Shown here piece after piece: positions 1 through 12,355 of a stretch of DNA of 64,000 nt; the first letter of the stretch is position 1, and every line of letters begins with the position of its first letter. This DNA comes from Rhizophagus clarus (lineage: Eukaryota > Glomeromycota > Glomeromycetes > Glomerales > Glomeraceae): NCBI GenBank assembly GCA_015698045.1, contig BLAL01000281.1, positions 1-64,000 of the forward strand. Reading direction: 5' to 3'. The translations under genes were made by a program, and so were the position numbers. The notes beneath the pieces were generated by a model. That model saw nothing but the letters and a program-made list of their open reading frames with translations, was not told the DNA's origin and did no database searches.

Positions 1-523
1 TTCATTTCTTCGTCAATAAGACGATAATTACCTAAACAGTAATAATATAATAATACATATACATCAGTAATTCTGTGTAATAACGATTGTTCTTAATTGG
101 TAAGAATGTAACAACCAAAATAAGAAATGGATTTTACGTTGTCAGATGGTGACGAAGTGAGGTGGTAGTGCAAATTGTTGATGGCTGCTTCGTCGAGGCA
201 TCAAGCATTTTGTTTGCAGATGTAGTAACTTGATGTAAGATCCAACAATTGCAATTTGCAATGATGGTCATTTGCGCCAAATTGAACTGGAATTTCTTCT
301 TCACTCCTAGAAGTAATATTAAATGAGAATAAAATTATATTCATTAATATGTTCAGATTTTTATTTTTACCGCTTTCATCATTTTCATTTTCTTTTTATT
401 CTTATCTTTCTCTCTCCTCTCCCTCTCTCTCTCTTTCCTTCTTCTTTCTCTTTCTCTCTTCTCTCTTTCTTCTTCTTTTTTTCTCTCTCTTCTCTCTTTA
501 TCTTCCTCTCCATCTCTTTCTTC

Positions 524-973
524 TCATTTTCTCTTCTTTCTTTTTTCAATATTTCTTTCTTCTTGCTCTGGAAGCATATCGTTCATTATAACGAAGTAAA
601 TTTAGTTTTAAATAAATTCGCAGAAATATCATTTCAATTGAATAATAAAACAATTATTATAACGTATTTACCCAAAATAATTCTTTCAATATCATCATCT
701 TGTCTATTATTACCTTCTCCAATATCTACATCTTGTCCATGTAAATTATCTTGTTCAATGTTCACTTCCTTCCTCTCTCCTTTCATCTCTTTCTTATTAT
801 AATCACGTGAAGAGTTGGCAATATATGTACGAATAGTTTTTGTAGTCTTTGCAGCTTTTGTTGCCTTGTCTTTTAGGTATCATTATAATAGTATTAGGCG
901 CAATTACTATATAAATTTTAAATCAAAAATATAATATTATTACCTTTTCTGTTACTCCTCTGCGTTTAGTCAT
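524..973 (-). CDS. possible small three-exon gene, charged protein of about 88 aa
   Basis: I do not recognise this protein. On the minus strand, an ATG at 973 opens an exon (973-944) that ends at a GT donor. A second exon (864-672) stays open and reads as lysine-rich then Asp/Gln-rich sequence (contains TKTIRTYIANSSRD and GEGNNRQDDDIERI). A third short exon (567-524) joins in frame and ends at TGA, giving 89 codons. The acceptors are ACAAG at 865 and CAG at 568. The plus-strand reading of the same stretch is only a Ser/Phe/Leu pyrimidine tract and is not coding. It could be the 5' part of a longer, broken gene. The join is by hand and the call is weak. Confidence 0.3.
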
Positions 974-1533
974 GATAAACAAACAAGATGGTACTTATCG
1001 GTATTGTGCTAGTAGCAACGTAAAGAAATAGGTGATTCCTGACGAAATGAATACAGCATCATCTTTATTTATTTATAGAGATTTCTCCTAATATTAAGAA
1101 AAAATTACATCGTGACCGCAGCACATAAAAGGAAATTGGGTTAGCATTCTTGAAAAAAACGTTCATGGTTACATTAAATCTTGGATAGTTGATCAGAAGA
1201 ATTTGTTAATGGTTACATCGATTCTTTATGACGAAAATTTTGGGAAAATTTGACGTCTTAACGGTTACATGTAAAGAAATTATATATGAGTATCGTAACT
1301 GTAGGACATAAACGGAAATTTGGCCAACAAAATTTTCAAATTATTGGAATAATTGATCGGGAAAATCCTTAATGGGTATATTAGCTCTTTGTCCACAGAA
1401 CATTAATGGTAATTTCGAGCAATATTAACGGTTACAAGTAAAGAAACTTTATATGAATATCGTGATCGCAGGACATAAACGGATTTTCGGGATAATTGAT
1501 CCAGGAGAAAAAATTTGTTAATGGTTACATAAT

Positions 1534-3235
1534 CAGGGTTGAAGAATTATACTGTACGTACTATATTATGCTGTCCTAATACTTAATAGAGTACATTTTT
1601 TTCATATGTTTAATATATTATATATTTATTTAATAATTAGGATTGTTCTTTTAATCTAATCTAAATAGAAAAAATATTATATTAAATATTTAACAGTGCA
1701 ATATTAATGCAATGTTTACAGTACATTGATGAAATTTTGGGCAATGGAAAAATTGCGGTTACATGTAAGGTGATCGCAGGACATAATAGAAATTTAGATC
1801 AAAAAATTGGTCGGAAAAATTTTGTCAACAGTTCTGTTGATTCTTTATCTGCAAAAGATCTTTATTTGCAGCACATTGGTGGAATCTAGGGTAATGATCT
1901 GAAAAATTTGACATGAATATCGTGGTCGCAATAAATAAATAGAAATTTAGATCAATAATTGATCGGAAAAAATTATTAATGGTTACATTGATTTTTTATC
2001 TGCAGCGCATTGATAGAATTCAGGGGTAATCTGAAAAATTTGACATGAATATCGTGATCGCAAGACATAAATGGATTTTCGGGATAATTGATCAGGAGAA
2101 AAAATTTGTTAATGTTTACATAATCAGGGTTGAAGAATTATACTGTACGTACTATATTACTATGCTGTCCTAATACTTAAATAGAGTACATTTTTTCATA
2201 TGTTTAATATATTATATATTTATTTTAATAATTAGGATTGATAATAAATTATTAACTATTCTTTTAATCTTAATAGAAAAAATATTATATTAAATATTTA
2301 ACAGTACAATATTAGTGCAATGTATACAGTAAATTGATGAAATTTTGGGAAATGGAAAAATTGCGGTTACATGTAAGGTGATCGCAGGACATGAACAGAA
2401 ATTTAGATCAACAAATTGATCAGAAAAAAATTTTGTCAACAGTTCTGTTGATTCTTTATCTGCAAAAGATCTTTATCTGCAGCACATTTGTGGAATCTAG
2501 GGTAATGATCTGAAAAATTTGGCATGAATATCGTGGTCGCAATAAATAAATAGAAATTTAGATCAATAATTGACCAGAAAAAATTGTTAATGATTACATT
2601 GATTTTTTATCTGCAGCGCATTGATAGAATTCAGGGGTAATCTGAAAAATTTGACGTGAATATCGTGATCGCAGGACATAAACAGATTTTCGGGATAATT
2701 GATCAGGAGAAAAATTTGTTAATGGTTACATAATCAGGGTTGAAGAATTATACTGTACGTACTATATTATGCTGTCCTAATACTTAAATAGAGTACATTT
2801 TTTCATAAGTTTAATATATTATATATTTATTTTAATAATTAGGATTGATAATAAATTATTAACTATTCTTTTAATCTTAATAGAAAAATATTATATTAAA
2901 TATTTAACAGTGCAATATTAGTGCAATGTAAAGTAAATTGATGAAATTTTGGGAAATGGAAAAATTGCGGTTACATGTAAGGTGATCGCAGGACATGAAC
3001 AGAAATTTAGATCAAAAATTGATCGGAAAAAAATTTTGTCAACAGTTCTGTTGATTCTTTATCTGCAAAAGATCTTTATCTGCAGCACATTGGTGGAATC
3101 TAGGGTAATGATCTGAAAAATTTGACATGAATATCGTGGTCACGATAAATAAATGGAAATTTAGATCAATAATTGATCAGGAAAAAAAATTGTTAATGGT
3201 TACATTGATTTTTATCTGCAGCGCATTGACAGAAT
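1534..3235 (+). repeat. three direct repeats of about 600 bp
   Basis: The phrase CAGGGTTGAAGAATTATACT recurs at 1534, 2125 and 2735 (spacing 591 and 610). It is followed each time by a near-identical stretch including TACGTACTATATTA, GCTGTCCTAATACTTAA and, further on, TCTGTTGATTCTTTATCTGC. Copies differ by small indels and substitutions, so they are old or fast evolving. The short open frame at 1707-1889 lies inside one copy and is not kept open in the others, so I do not call it a gene. Confidence 0.75.
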
Positions 3236-3504
3236 TTGTTACATTAGTTCTCTATCTCGGAATTATGTAATGAAGTTTTAAAAAAAACTTTTCAAGTTGT
3301 TGACCCAAATTTCCTTTTATATAGTGCAGTCATGATATCACAGTCGTAATATTATAAAAAAATTTACTTTGTGCTTTTTTCCCAAAGAATTCAATTGATA
3401 TTTTTTTTAAAGTTTGACGTTCCATATCTTATCAGTTACATATAAAAATACCACATCTCAGATCAGAGTTTTTAGATTTCTAATAAAAAAAAGATAGAAA
3501 GAAA

Positions 3505-3773
3505 ATGTCCTCTCCCAAACCTAGTAGAGAAGAAACAGGTATAAAAAAAAATACCTGGTATATTAATTCATTAAATAACGTATGATAATATTCAAATAGT
3601 TTCTTTCATATATAGATAATATGATATTGATCTCGCTAGACGATCTAATAAAAGAACAAACCCGATCGAACGATCTTCTCCAGACCAACATTAAAAAGAA
3701 ACGGAAACGTCCGTCTCGTAACAACCGAGCGAAGACCATGGGAAACTGGGCTCGGATGGTGAAAAAAGTATGA
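3505..3773 (+). CDS. small basic hypothetical protein, 63 aa, two exons
   Basis: Unrecognised. ATG at 3505 opens an exon (3505-3538) ending at a GT donor. The acceptor TATATAG at 3610-3615 joins exon 2 (3616-3773) in frame to a TGA. The product starts MSSPKPSREETD, continues through an acidic/Leu stretch, then has a strongly basic run (KKKRKRPSRNNRAK) that could bind nucleic acid or act as a nuclear signal. Base composition is clearly less AT-rich than the flanks, which supports coding. It sits between the two oppositely oriented repeat arms, so it may be a passenger or a broken piece of a larger gene carried by that unit. Confidence 0.4.
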
Positions 3774-5021
3774 TCATTTGATTCTTTAATATTTTGTGAT
3801 AATTTGAAATATTTAACACTTTAAAATTATTTGTTAGAATTGATATTGCCATTATATGAAATTAATATCTCATTAATATTATATCCACCTTCTTTTCAAT
3901 TTATTTCAATAAAAAAATAAATCTTATGTAATTTTATAATTGTATATATCCGTAAAGCTCACAACTAGTGATTTTATCATAATAATTGATTGTAATAATT
4001 TAAAATCATAAAAATCAAAATTTCATATAAACTGGAACACGAATTGCTAACAATTTTTTTCTGATCATTTGTCTTGTCTAAATGTGCTGCGATCACAATA
4101 TTCTTAAAATGTAATGTCAATTTTTCAGAAAAGCTTTGTTAACCAATTTCCGTTATGTCCAGCAGCCTATATAAATTTCTTTACATGTAATTGTCAAAAC
4201 ATCAATCCTAAATTCAAGAGCTTTGTTAACCCAAATTTCTATAGTTACGATGTTGTTCATTATATAATTCATTAGTTAATGTAACTAACTATTAACGAAT
4301 TTTTTTTCCGATCAATTATCCCAAAATTTGATGATCTAAATTTCCGCTTATGTCCTGCGGTCACAATATTCATATAAATTCCTTTACATATAACCGTTAA
4401 AGAAGTCAACTCTTCAGATCATTGCCTCAAAACTTCGTTAATGCATTGTAAGTAAAGAACCAATGTAGCCATTAAGAAAATTTCCGATCAATTCAAATTT
4501 CCGTTTATGTTCCGCGGTCACAATATTCATACAAAATTTCTTTGCATGTCGATTTTCCCAAAATTTAAGAAATTAGTAATCTAAATTTCCGTTTATGTTC
4601 TGCAGTCACGCACGATATTCATACAAAATTTCTTTGCATGTAACTGTTGTTAACACGTCAATTTTAGATCATTTTCCCCAAGATTTCCATTAATGTACTG
4701 TGATCCAAGAACTAATGTAACCATTGACAATTTTTTTTTCTCGAAATTTCAATATAAATTTCCATTTATAAATTTCCGTTTATGTCCTGCGGTCACGATT
4801 TCATACAAATTTCTTTACATGTAACCAGATCATTGCCCAAAATTTCTGTTAATGAGAAATTTGTTAACCCAAAATTTCCGTTTATGTGCTGCGGTCGCGA
4901 TACTATGATTTCCAATTAAAAATATTATAAAAGCAGTTAATGAATTAAATACACAAACGCGCATGGACATTTTTTAAATTTACTCATTTTATTATTCCTT
5001 ATTATAATTATTATCATAGCC

Positions 5022-8000
5022 ATGTTACGAAATAAACCTCGAAAAGCGAATATTGCTACATTACCTTTTCGTATCTGTAATAATTTTAGAAGGTTGCCCA
5101 ACAGATTTTTATTATCGGATAATGATGACAATGAAAAAATGGTACAAAAAGATTTTGAAGATGATAATATTAGCGGCGAAGAGTATAATGAATATGGCGA
5201 CGGAGATGATGATTTAGAACAACGAAGCGATGATGATCATATAGAACAGCGAAGCGATAATGGTGATGATTTAGAATAACGAAGCGATGATGATCATATA
5301 GAACAGCGAAGCGATAATGGTGATGATTTAGAACAATGAAGCGATGATGATCATATAGAACAGCGAAGCGATAATGGTGATGATTTAGAACAACGAAGCA
5401 ATGATGATCATTTAGAACAACGAAGCGATAATGATCATTTAGAACAACGAAATGATAATGATGATGATTTAGAACAACGAAGCAATAATGAAGAAGGTGA
5501 TACCAACATGATTTCAACATCATCAGAGAATGAAACAGAAAGCAATTATATAATGTCCTTAGAAAGTGATGAAGAATATGAAACAATGTCGTCAGATAAT
5601 GAAGAAAGACATGATTCTGATATCTCAGAAGAAAAGCTATTCGTTGATGAAGCATTGGCTAAAGATAAGTTACCATCTTATGATGGTGATTTTGCTCCAT
5701 ATTTTCAAAATTTAACTACTGCTGCCTTATTTTGTTGGATTTATAAGCATAATATTTCAACAAATGCATATAAAGATCTTGTTGACATTATCATGAGACC
5801 AGAATTTAATAGAGATCATATTGTAAAGAATATTCGGAGATTTCGAGCATGGAGGGAGCGTCTTCCTCTTCCCTCAATATCAGCAAAATCTATCTCAATT
5901 TCATCAAAAAAAACACCATCAACTTTAAAGGATTCAAAGATGGCATATCAACTTTCAATAAGTGATATCATTTGGAATGTTCTTAACAACCTATCACTAT
6001 TAAAGGAAATGTATTTTGGTGCTGGTGTCGATTCAAAAACAAAATCCGAGTACTGGCATGGTACCTTATGGGCAGAGTCACCTCTTTTCGGTCAAGAACA
6101 ATTAATGATATCAGGGGGTAATTATTTATTAAATGCAAGCTGATGGTAGAGAGGCGAAGCAATAAAGTACAAGAGACTAACACTTTTTTCATATGTATAT
6201 AATAGAGATATACCAATGCGGCGATTTTGTTTACTATTACGACAATGAGCGAAAACTTGGCAGATTGAGAGCGATATTATTAAATGAAGAGAACCAACAG
6301 TATCGGCTGAGAATCCAAAAAGTTCTAGATTATAGTGACTTGCCTGGAACTTTTAAGGGAGAATTAAGACAAAATCGCTCTCTTTCCGGAGAAGTTTGGT
6401 TACAAAATGAACCATTCTTGACAATAACAACATCATAAATTTCAGAAAAGGTTGCTGCAGATATACTACGAATTACCGAAATACTTTATAAACATCATAC
6501 ACACTGGCGCATTCGTGATGCAACGTTCTCTTATCAACATCCTTCGGAATATATTTCCATAAGGCAGCCACCATCTCCAACAATTCCGGTTTATAAGCTG
6601 TTTTTGGACATATACTACGATGATTTTGGAACATTTAAGAATGTTTATCATTCGTTAGGAGGTGTTTATGTGCAGTTTGGAAATATGCCTGCCCGTCAAA
6701 GAAAGTTGCTTAAAAATCACTTTGTTCTCGGGTTTGTTCCTTTCGGTGGTAATTTCAATGAATTCATGTTGCCATTTATTTCTGAAATGAAAGAATTCGA
6801 ACAAGGAAAATTAATGGAAGTGAATGGCCAAGATGCTTGGGTGATAGCCGGTTTAGGTGTCGTAACTGCTGATTTACCACAAGGGAATGACATGTGTGGT
6901 GTATTACGACATAATGCCAATAAAGGTTGCCGCACTTGTACAGCCTCTCGAGAATCACTTACCAACTTCTCTCAGGATGTACCAGCAACATCAAGATATC
7001 ATCACATCACTGACGATCAATTTAAAGAGATATTTAACGAACCTGCTACCACAAGGCAAAGACGACTTTGTACTGAGTTTGGACTAAGAACAAGGCCTAG
7101 CATTTTGGATAGGCTGCTAAGAGAAAGGCATCTACAGACACCTCAAGATGTATATCATGCAACTGCTGGGAAGATTGGACGACTTCTTAAATTAACGTAT
7201 GATCTTTGAATTTAATTAACTTTAGCTAGATATGTAACGAACAAAATCTTTTAATAAAGCTTTTTGATTTCCACAGGTGCGAATTATTTTCACAAAAAGG
7301 AGAGGACGAGTTTATCAAAGCCTGGAAGAACTTTGAGAAACCAAAAAAATGGTCTCGTTTGCCAAATCCAATTAGTCACAATGCTAGTTTCATGATGTCT
7401 GACTATCTTAGGCTCGCTATGATAATGCCTTTTATACTTAATAGTTTTTTAGAAACATCAAGCTTAAAGGAAAATGAATCCAGAAGCATTCTGCGACGAA
7501 TTCAAGAATCACGCATTAACATGGCGAAAAATGTAATAATTGCTTGTTGGGTATATGTAGCAAAAACAATGAGGATGGTTTTTGAAAGCAAGTTTACATT
7601 AGATTCGTATGACGAATTACAAAAATGCCTTGAAGAAGAAATGAAAATTCTTCCAAAGGTACAATTATTCATAATTCTTATATAATTTTTTATTTTTTAT
7701 TTATCAATATATAAAATATTATTTAATAATGTGGCTTTAGGTTTTCCCTGAATTTGCTAACTTACCAAACCTGCATATCAATATCCACTTGCTGGTGCAT
7801 GCAAGGACTTATGGTACTCTTATAAACACTCAAGTTGGTATCAAAGAGATGGTGCATCGGATCTTTAAAGCAATGGTACCACGAACAAATTGCAAGAATG
7901 TCGAGCTAGACTTGTTAAAGCGGTATACTACGCTCTTTGCAATTCGTCATTTAGTAGATGGAGGCGCAGATCAAAGATTATCACAACCTTGTAGAGGTTT

Positions 8001-8704
8001 CGCTACTATGTCCTCAAATTTTAGAAATTTATTGACTAATTGGTATATTACTGAAGACAAGGTATCAAATGAACAAGAACCGGAAGAAAATGAAGAAGGT
8101 TTGTATTACAATTTTATAATAATAATATTTCCACAATTATTAACGTAATTTTATTTATATAGCGATTTCATCTCCAGTGGATTTTATTACAAATATTATC
8201 TTAAAGAGGAGCTTGTCCCGTCAGGATCGTGAAAATATCATGAAAAATTTGCCAAATTTCAAATCTGAGCTGCTTCTTTCATTTATGGACATTGGACAAA
8301 AGTCAGCTCTTATATATTCTCAAATGGGCTGGTATGAATTGGCGACATACACTATGGAAGAAAGCGATGGCGTCTTTTCTAAAGTACATCTTCATATTGG
8401 TGACGTCGTAACAATACACGAGGAAGACAGTGGTGAATGTTATGCGATTATAAAAGGGATCTTCAAATACAAAGGCAATGATGATAAATATTATGCCTTT
8501 ATTACAATTGATTGGTTTGACAATATTAACAGAATTCACAACGTATTGAAATGTCCTCTTTTTCGCATTCAGACAAGCCAAGACATTCGCTGGAGAAGAA
8601 TCTTCCCGATATCAATAATTGACCACGTACAGAAAGTTCACTTTGTCTATGATACGAAAATTGATTTGTGGATAAAAAATAATTATTATTTTACGGCTAT
8701 ATAG
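5022..8704 (+). pseudogene. decayed KDZ/Plavaka-type transposase-derived gene with BAH-like C-terminus
   Basis: Five blocks can be joined: 5022-~6143, ~6193-7196, 7277-7658, 7741-8098 and 8163-8704, the last three linked by clean GT-AG introns. The N-terminal part is an Asp/Glu-rich repeat. The central part contains LLKNHFVLGFVPFGGNFNEF, WVIAGLGVVTADLPQGND and a Cys motif (NKGCRTCTAS). This pattern is known from large transposase-like proteins repeated in Rhizophagus-type genomes and resembles KDZ/Plavaka transposases. The end (VHLHIGDVVTIHEE...RWRRIFPIS) looks like a BAH domain. It is broken by TAA at 5277, TGA at 5337, TGA at 6141, a frame change between about 6143 and 6193, and TAA at 6436. 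The coding blocks after 6604 are open, so decay is recent. Confidence 0.7.
5203..5480 (+). repeat. 57-bp coding minisatellite (Asp/Glu/Gln/Arg repeat)
   Basis: A 57-bp unit encoding the 19-residue repeat DDLEQRSDDDHIEQRSDNG is present about three times, followed by shorter variants. Two units carry stop codons at the positions where the others have CAA (5277) and CGA (5337). The antisense frame across this array is also open for 161 codons, but it is His/Tyr/Val repetition produced by the array itself. Confidence 0.85.
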
Positions 8705-9415
8705 CTTTATTAGTAATATTATGTTAATAAATTTACAATATAAATATAAGTTTATACTACGTTTACTCATTAAATTCATTATTATTTTAACAATATCAAA
8801 ATGATACAGTATCTTTTTTTTATTAAATAAATGCAACAATATCGTTTTGATATCGTTATGGTATCGTGACCGGTCCATTACTTATCACGTGATAACGTGA
8901 CTTTGTATTGATTATCCAATCAAAATCATTGTTTGTTTGTTAAAACATTCGCACGACGGTTATTTTTACTCCATTCTCTACATTTTACTGTAATAACTTA
9001 CATTTTAATATTGTCAGTCTATTTAAAATATTTCTTAATAATATTAACAATCATATACGCGTCTATTTTTTATTCCGGCGTAATCTCAACATTGAAAAAT
9101 AGTTTATTCGACACCTTGACAGGTACGAAACAAAAAGTTATTTATAATAATATTAATTGTTTTACAAATTTTAGCTCTCGCTGTGCAAATATTGTTTAGA
9201 AATATTTTTTAACAATATAACAGAAATTCGGGATGTATTTTTTTATTTATTTATCTATTTATTATTATTTTTTTTTAAAAAAGAAAAATTTTTTAATAGT
9301 AGTGTATAATAATATTTGCGACGAAATTCGGACGAAATTCGGAATGTGCGCAAAGAAAGTTTCGGTATAGTATTATTTCCCCTCTTTTTTATACTTGGGA
9401 ATGCAATTGTTCTAG
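8705..9415. other. AT-rich spacer with TCACGTGA palindrome
   Basis: There is no convincing coding sequence. The stretch at 8843-8875 has repeated ATATCGTT / GTATCGTGACC words, related to the repeats at 9416-10745. A perfect TCACGTGA palindrome lies at 8885-8892, followed by TAACGTGAC. The 88-codon frame at 8933-9199 has no recognisable features. Confidence 0.5.
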
Positions 9416-10130
9416 CGTCATAATGATATCGTCACGTTGTTTTATATTAGCATTCGGAAAGAGAGATGTCTAAGTAATTTACCAGGCATGACCGTATCTT
9501 TAATTTCGCAGAAACTTGCGTCGTAATCAGAAACTTATCAATTCAACATTTTAAATAAGTTTCAAGATAATATTAGTGTCATAACGATATCGTCACGTTG
9601 TTTTATGTTAACCATCCGGTGAGAGAGATGCGAAACTTAATATTTTTTTTTTTTTTTGTAAGAATATATGAATTTTCTTTTTTTCTTTTCTTTTTTTTTG
9701 TAAGAAACGTTATAATAACGTTTCTTCTGTTTCTTTTAGGTTCATCAATTCAACATTTTTAACAAGTTTCAATATAATATTAGTGTCATAACGATATCGT
9801 CACGTTGTTTTATGTTAACCATCCGGTGAGAGAGATGCGAAACTTAATATTTTTTTTTTTTTATTTTTTTTTTTTTTGTAAGAAATGTTATATGAATTTT
9901 CTTTTTTTCTTTTCTTTTTCTTTTTTTTTGTAAGGAACGTTATAATAACGTTTCTTCTGTTTCTTTTAGGTTCAAGTGTTTCGGCTTAATTTAATCAGGT
10001 ACGATCGTAACTTTAATTTCACAGAGCTTGCGCCATAATCCAGACACTCTAATTCAACATTTTTAACAAGTTTCAATATAATATTAGTGTTGAACCGATA
10101 TCGTCACGTTATTTTATGTCATCCTATCCA
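9416..10130 (+). repeat. direct repeats around ATATCGTCACGTTGTTTTAT
   Basis: The word GATATCGTCACGTT recurs near 9427, 9587, 9793 and 10096. The middle copies also share TTAACCATCCGGTGAGAGAG and a poly-T tract. Both intervening units contain a near-palindrome AGAAACGTTATAATAACGTTTCT (at about 9701 and 9938), followed by TCTGTTTCTTTTAGGTTCA. Unit spacing is uneven (about 160, 207 and 303), so this is a diverged array rather than a clean satellite. Confidence 0.7.
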
Positions 10131-10394
10131 GAGATAGGGATATTCTTCCTTTAATTACCGTAATTCGCAATATTTAACAATTAAATAACAATTAAAACAT
10201 CATAATTGTCATAATTACATTATAAAAATATATATATATTAATTAATTAATAAACAAATTAATTTAAACCAATTAAAATTGATTTAATTTATTGAATGTA
10301 TCTACTACGTTTCATTATCATCCTGATACAGTTTAAATGTCATCACGATATTTCAATAAAATATTTAGCGATCTTAATGATACCATAACGACAT

Positions 10395-10745
10395 AATTAT
10401 AATATCCTAACGATACATTTTCAACAACTTCACGATAATATTAATTTTTAAATGATATCGTGACAATATATTAAATGATATCGTGACGATATATTTATGA
10501 TAATCTTAACGATACATTTTCAACATCTTCACGATAACATCACAATTTCCATTTCAACATCATCACGACATCGAGACTATAAATCGATATAATATCAGAA
10601 TGATATCAGAACGATATCAAATTTCAAATATCGCGAGGATGTTGAAAGGGTATCGTTAAGATTATCATAAATATATCGTCACGATATCATTTAAAAAAAT
10701 TGTGATGTTATCGTGAAGATGTTGAAAATGTATCGTTAAGATATT
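10395..10745. repeat. fold-back element with arms of about 110 bp
   Basis: The left arm (about 10408-10535) and the reverse complement of the right arm (about 10634-10745) match closely. Both contain CTTAACGATACATTTTCAAC (one variant in each arm), CTTCACGATAA and AAATGATATCGTGACGATAT. The left arm carries an extra ~24-bp duplication of the AAATGATATCGTGAC word. The spacer is about 100 bp. The outer ends reuse the TATCGT/ACGATA words found in the upstream array, so both probably belong to one repeat family. Confidence 0.7.
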
Positions 10746-10889
10746 GTGGCGGATTTGAAGATTTCAGCAAAGTATTGTAAGTAAAAAAAAGTTCTGACAT
10801 ATTTTAACATTTTATTTTTATTTTTTTTCAATATTAATTTTATATTAATATTGTTTCATTTTATTTAATTTAGCTTAATAGATAATATA

Positions 10890-11345
10890 GAGTATCAAAA
10901 GTACCTTGAAGAAAAACAAAGAAAATTTTAGAAGTAATGCTCTTTTGTAAATCACAATATAAATGCTGCCAGAAATTACTTGTGTAATACTATTCTTGGA
11001 ATGGTGATGAAGAGGTCTTACCTTATGAAAAATGTGATAACTATTTATATCATCAAAATTATTATCCTATAATCCAAAATGCTTGCCAAGATACCTTGTA
11101 CATATTGCAAGTGGTTGATGCAATTATAAATTATATGAAAAATAATAATGAGAATACAACCTAAGGTGATATTGTTCAAGTGTTTTACAGGTCAAAAAGT
11201 ACATCAGTTATAAAAAAAATTAACCAATTAGATATTTATAAAGAAAATTATAAATGTATTTTTAAAGACAAGAAAAAGTTGTATACTTACTTGAAGATCT
11301 TGCAATTCATGATTTAATCAAAGACAAATTCAAGCATAGTAATCT
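10890..11345 (+). pseudogene. relic of RecQ-type helicase C-terminus (zinc-binding plus RQC)
   Basis: In one plus-strand frame the stretch reads YSWNGDEEVLPYEKCDNYLY, then VVDAIINYMKNNNE, GDIVQVFYRSKST, LDIYKENYKCIFKDKKKLYT. The order and spacing match the zinc-binding CDNC region and the start of the winged-helix RQC domain of RecQ helicases. Stops interrupt it near 10985 and 11162, and one cysteine of CDNC is now Tyr. No helicase core motifs lie upstream, so this is an orphan 3' fragment. The family assignment is from pattern memory. Confidence 0.55.
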
Positions 11346-12355
11346 GACTTCTACTTCCTAAATAAACTGTAATCTTATCTATATAAGTGTAACTGAAAGT
11401 ACTATTAAAAGGACAAGTATAAGGAGTTGATTTTATATTGTTAAAAATCATCAAAAATGATCTTTTTTTTTATTCTAATAAAAAAATAAATGATTTTGAT
11501 TGGTAAAACATTATGCCAGTAAATTATCTAACAATATGTATTATTATTTGATCTTAAAATTTTTAGTTTATTGTTTATTATGATTTGATTGATAAAATAT
11601 AAAACTCTTCCTGCTAATCATTATGCCCATTTTTTAGAAAAAAAATTTTTCAAAAATAATTTTAAAAACAGTTAAAAAAATAGTAAATAAAGTATGGAAA
11701 ACAACTTTTTTGTTTATATATTTATCTAGCTATTCGACAGAAACAATTTTTAGAAACAAGAATGATAAAAAACAGATGAAAACTGAAGACTTTTTGCTCA
11801 CAGATATCACAAAAGAGGTGCTAATAACGGGTTTAAAGATCAAAACGTCTATAAAAGTTCTTACTGTTCAATAAGTGTATAGGAAACAAACAGAGAGAGT
11901 TATCCAAACAACAAGAAATAAGTTCTAGTTGTAGCATTTACTAGGATTTTTTGACGTAAAGTATATTTTAGAATATTATCAAAGCTTTTAATTTTTTTCC
12001 CACTGGGTTTTATTAATAGCGTAGTCCTTCTTTTATGTGACATAGTGTAGTTGCAGTTATGTTTTACACTGCCTATTTTAAATTGTTTTATTTTAGAAGT
12101 ATAGGGTGTTCTTTTCTTTTAGTTTACCCTGAAGGTTTCATTTGTATTTTCTTTTTGTTTATTTTTTTGTTACACAAATTTTTTATTAGTTAATTTTGAA
12201 AGAATGGGATTTATACGAAGGTGCTTCTGTGTAGACTGAAGGGCATAGTATGCATTATTCCCATTAGGGAGACATTACTATTACTTGTTGACCTACTCAG
12301 GATAGCATATTGACAATTCTTATAGTTGTTAGCAGTCCATAATATTGGTTGATAG
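11346..12355. other. AT-rich stretch without recognisable genes
   Basis: I see no open frame with coding character, no RNA gene and no clear terminal repeats here. The sequence is A/T-rich with scattered short repeats and ends at the 8-bp target duplication of the MITE that starts at 12356. Confidence 0.5.

Larger units (their letters stand above)
1107..4912. mobile_element. repeat unit of about 3.8 kb with inverted ends
   Basis: The left end (1110-1150) and the reverse complement of the right end (4862-4912) share a core reading GACCGCAGCACATAAA, then a GGAAATT..GGGTTA block. Between them the left part (1107-3235) carries many forward copies of a motif around ATCGTGATCGCAGGACATAAA. The right part (4080-4912) carries the same motif inverted (TTTATGTCCTGCGGTCACGAT type). 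Only the outermost copies read GCAGCACAT; the inner ones mostly read GCAGGACAT. This arrangement fits a DNA transposon with subterminal repeats, or a fold-back element. No transposase is recognisable inside, and I could not fix a target-site duplication. Confidence 0.5.

Noticed and set aside
323-802. 159-codon plus-strand frame with a hydrophobic start
   Set aside because: It is a CT-rich tract; the minus strand over the same bases reads as a more coherent charged protein with splice sites.
1707-1889. 60-codon plus-strand frame in the 600-bp repeats
   Set aside because: The frame is not conserved in the two other copies of the repeat.
5170-5655. 161-codon minus-strand frame of His/Tyr/Val repeats
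   Set aside because: Antisense shadow of the acidic coding minisatellite in the KDZ-like gene.
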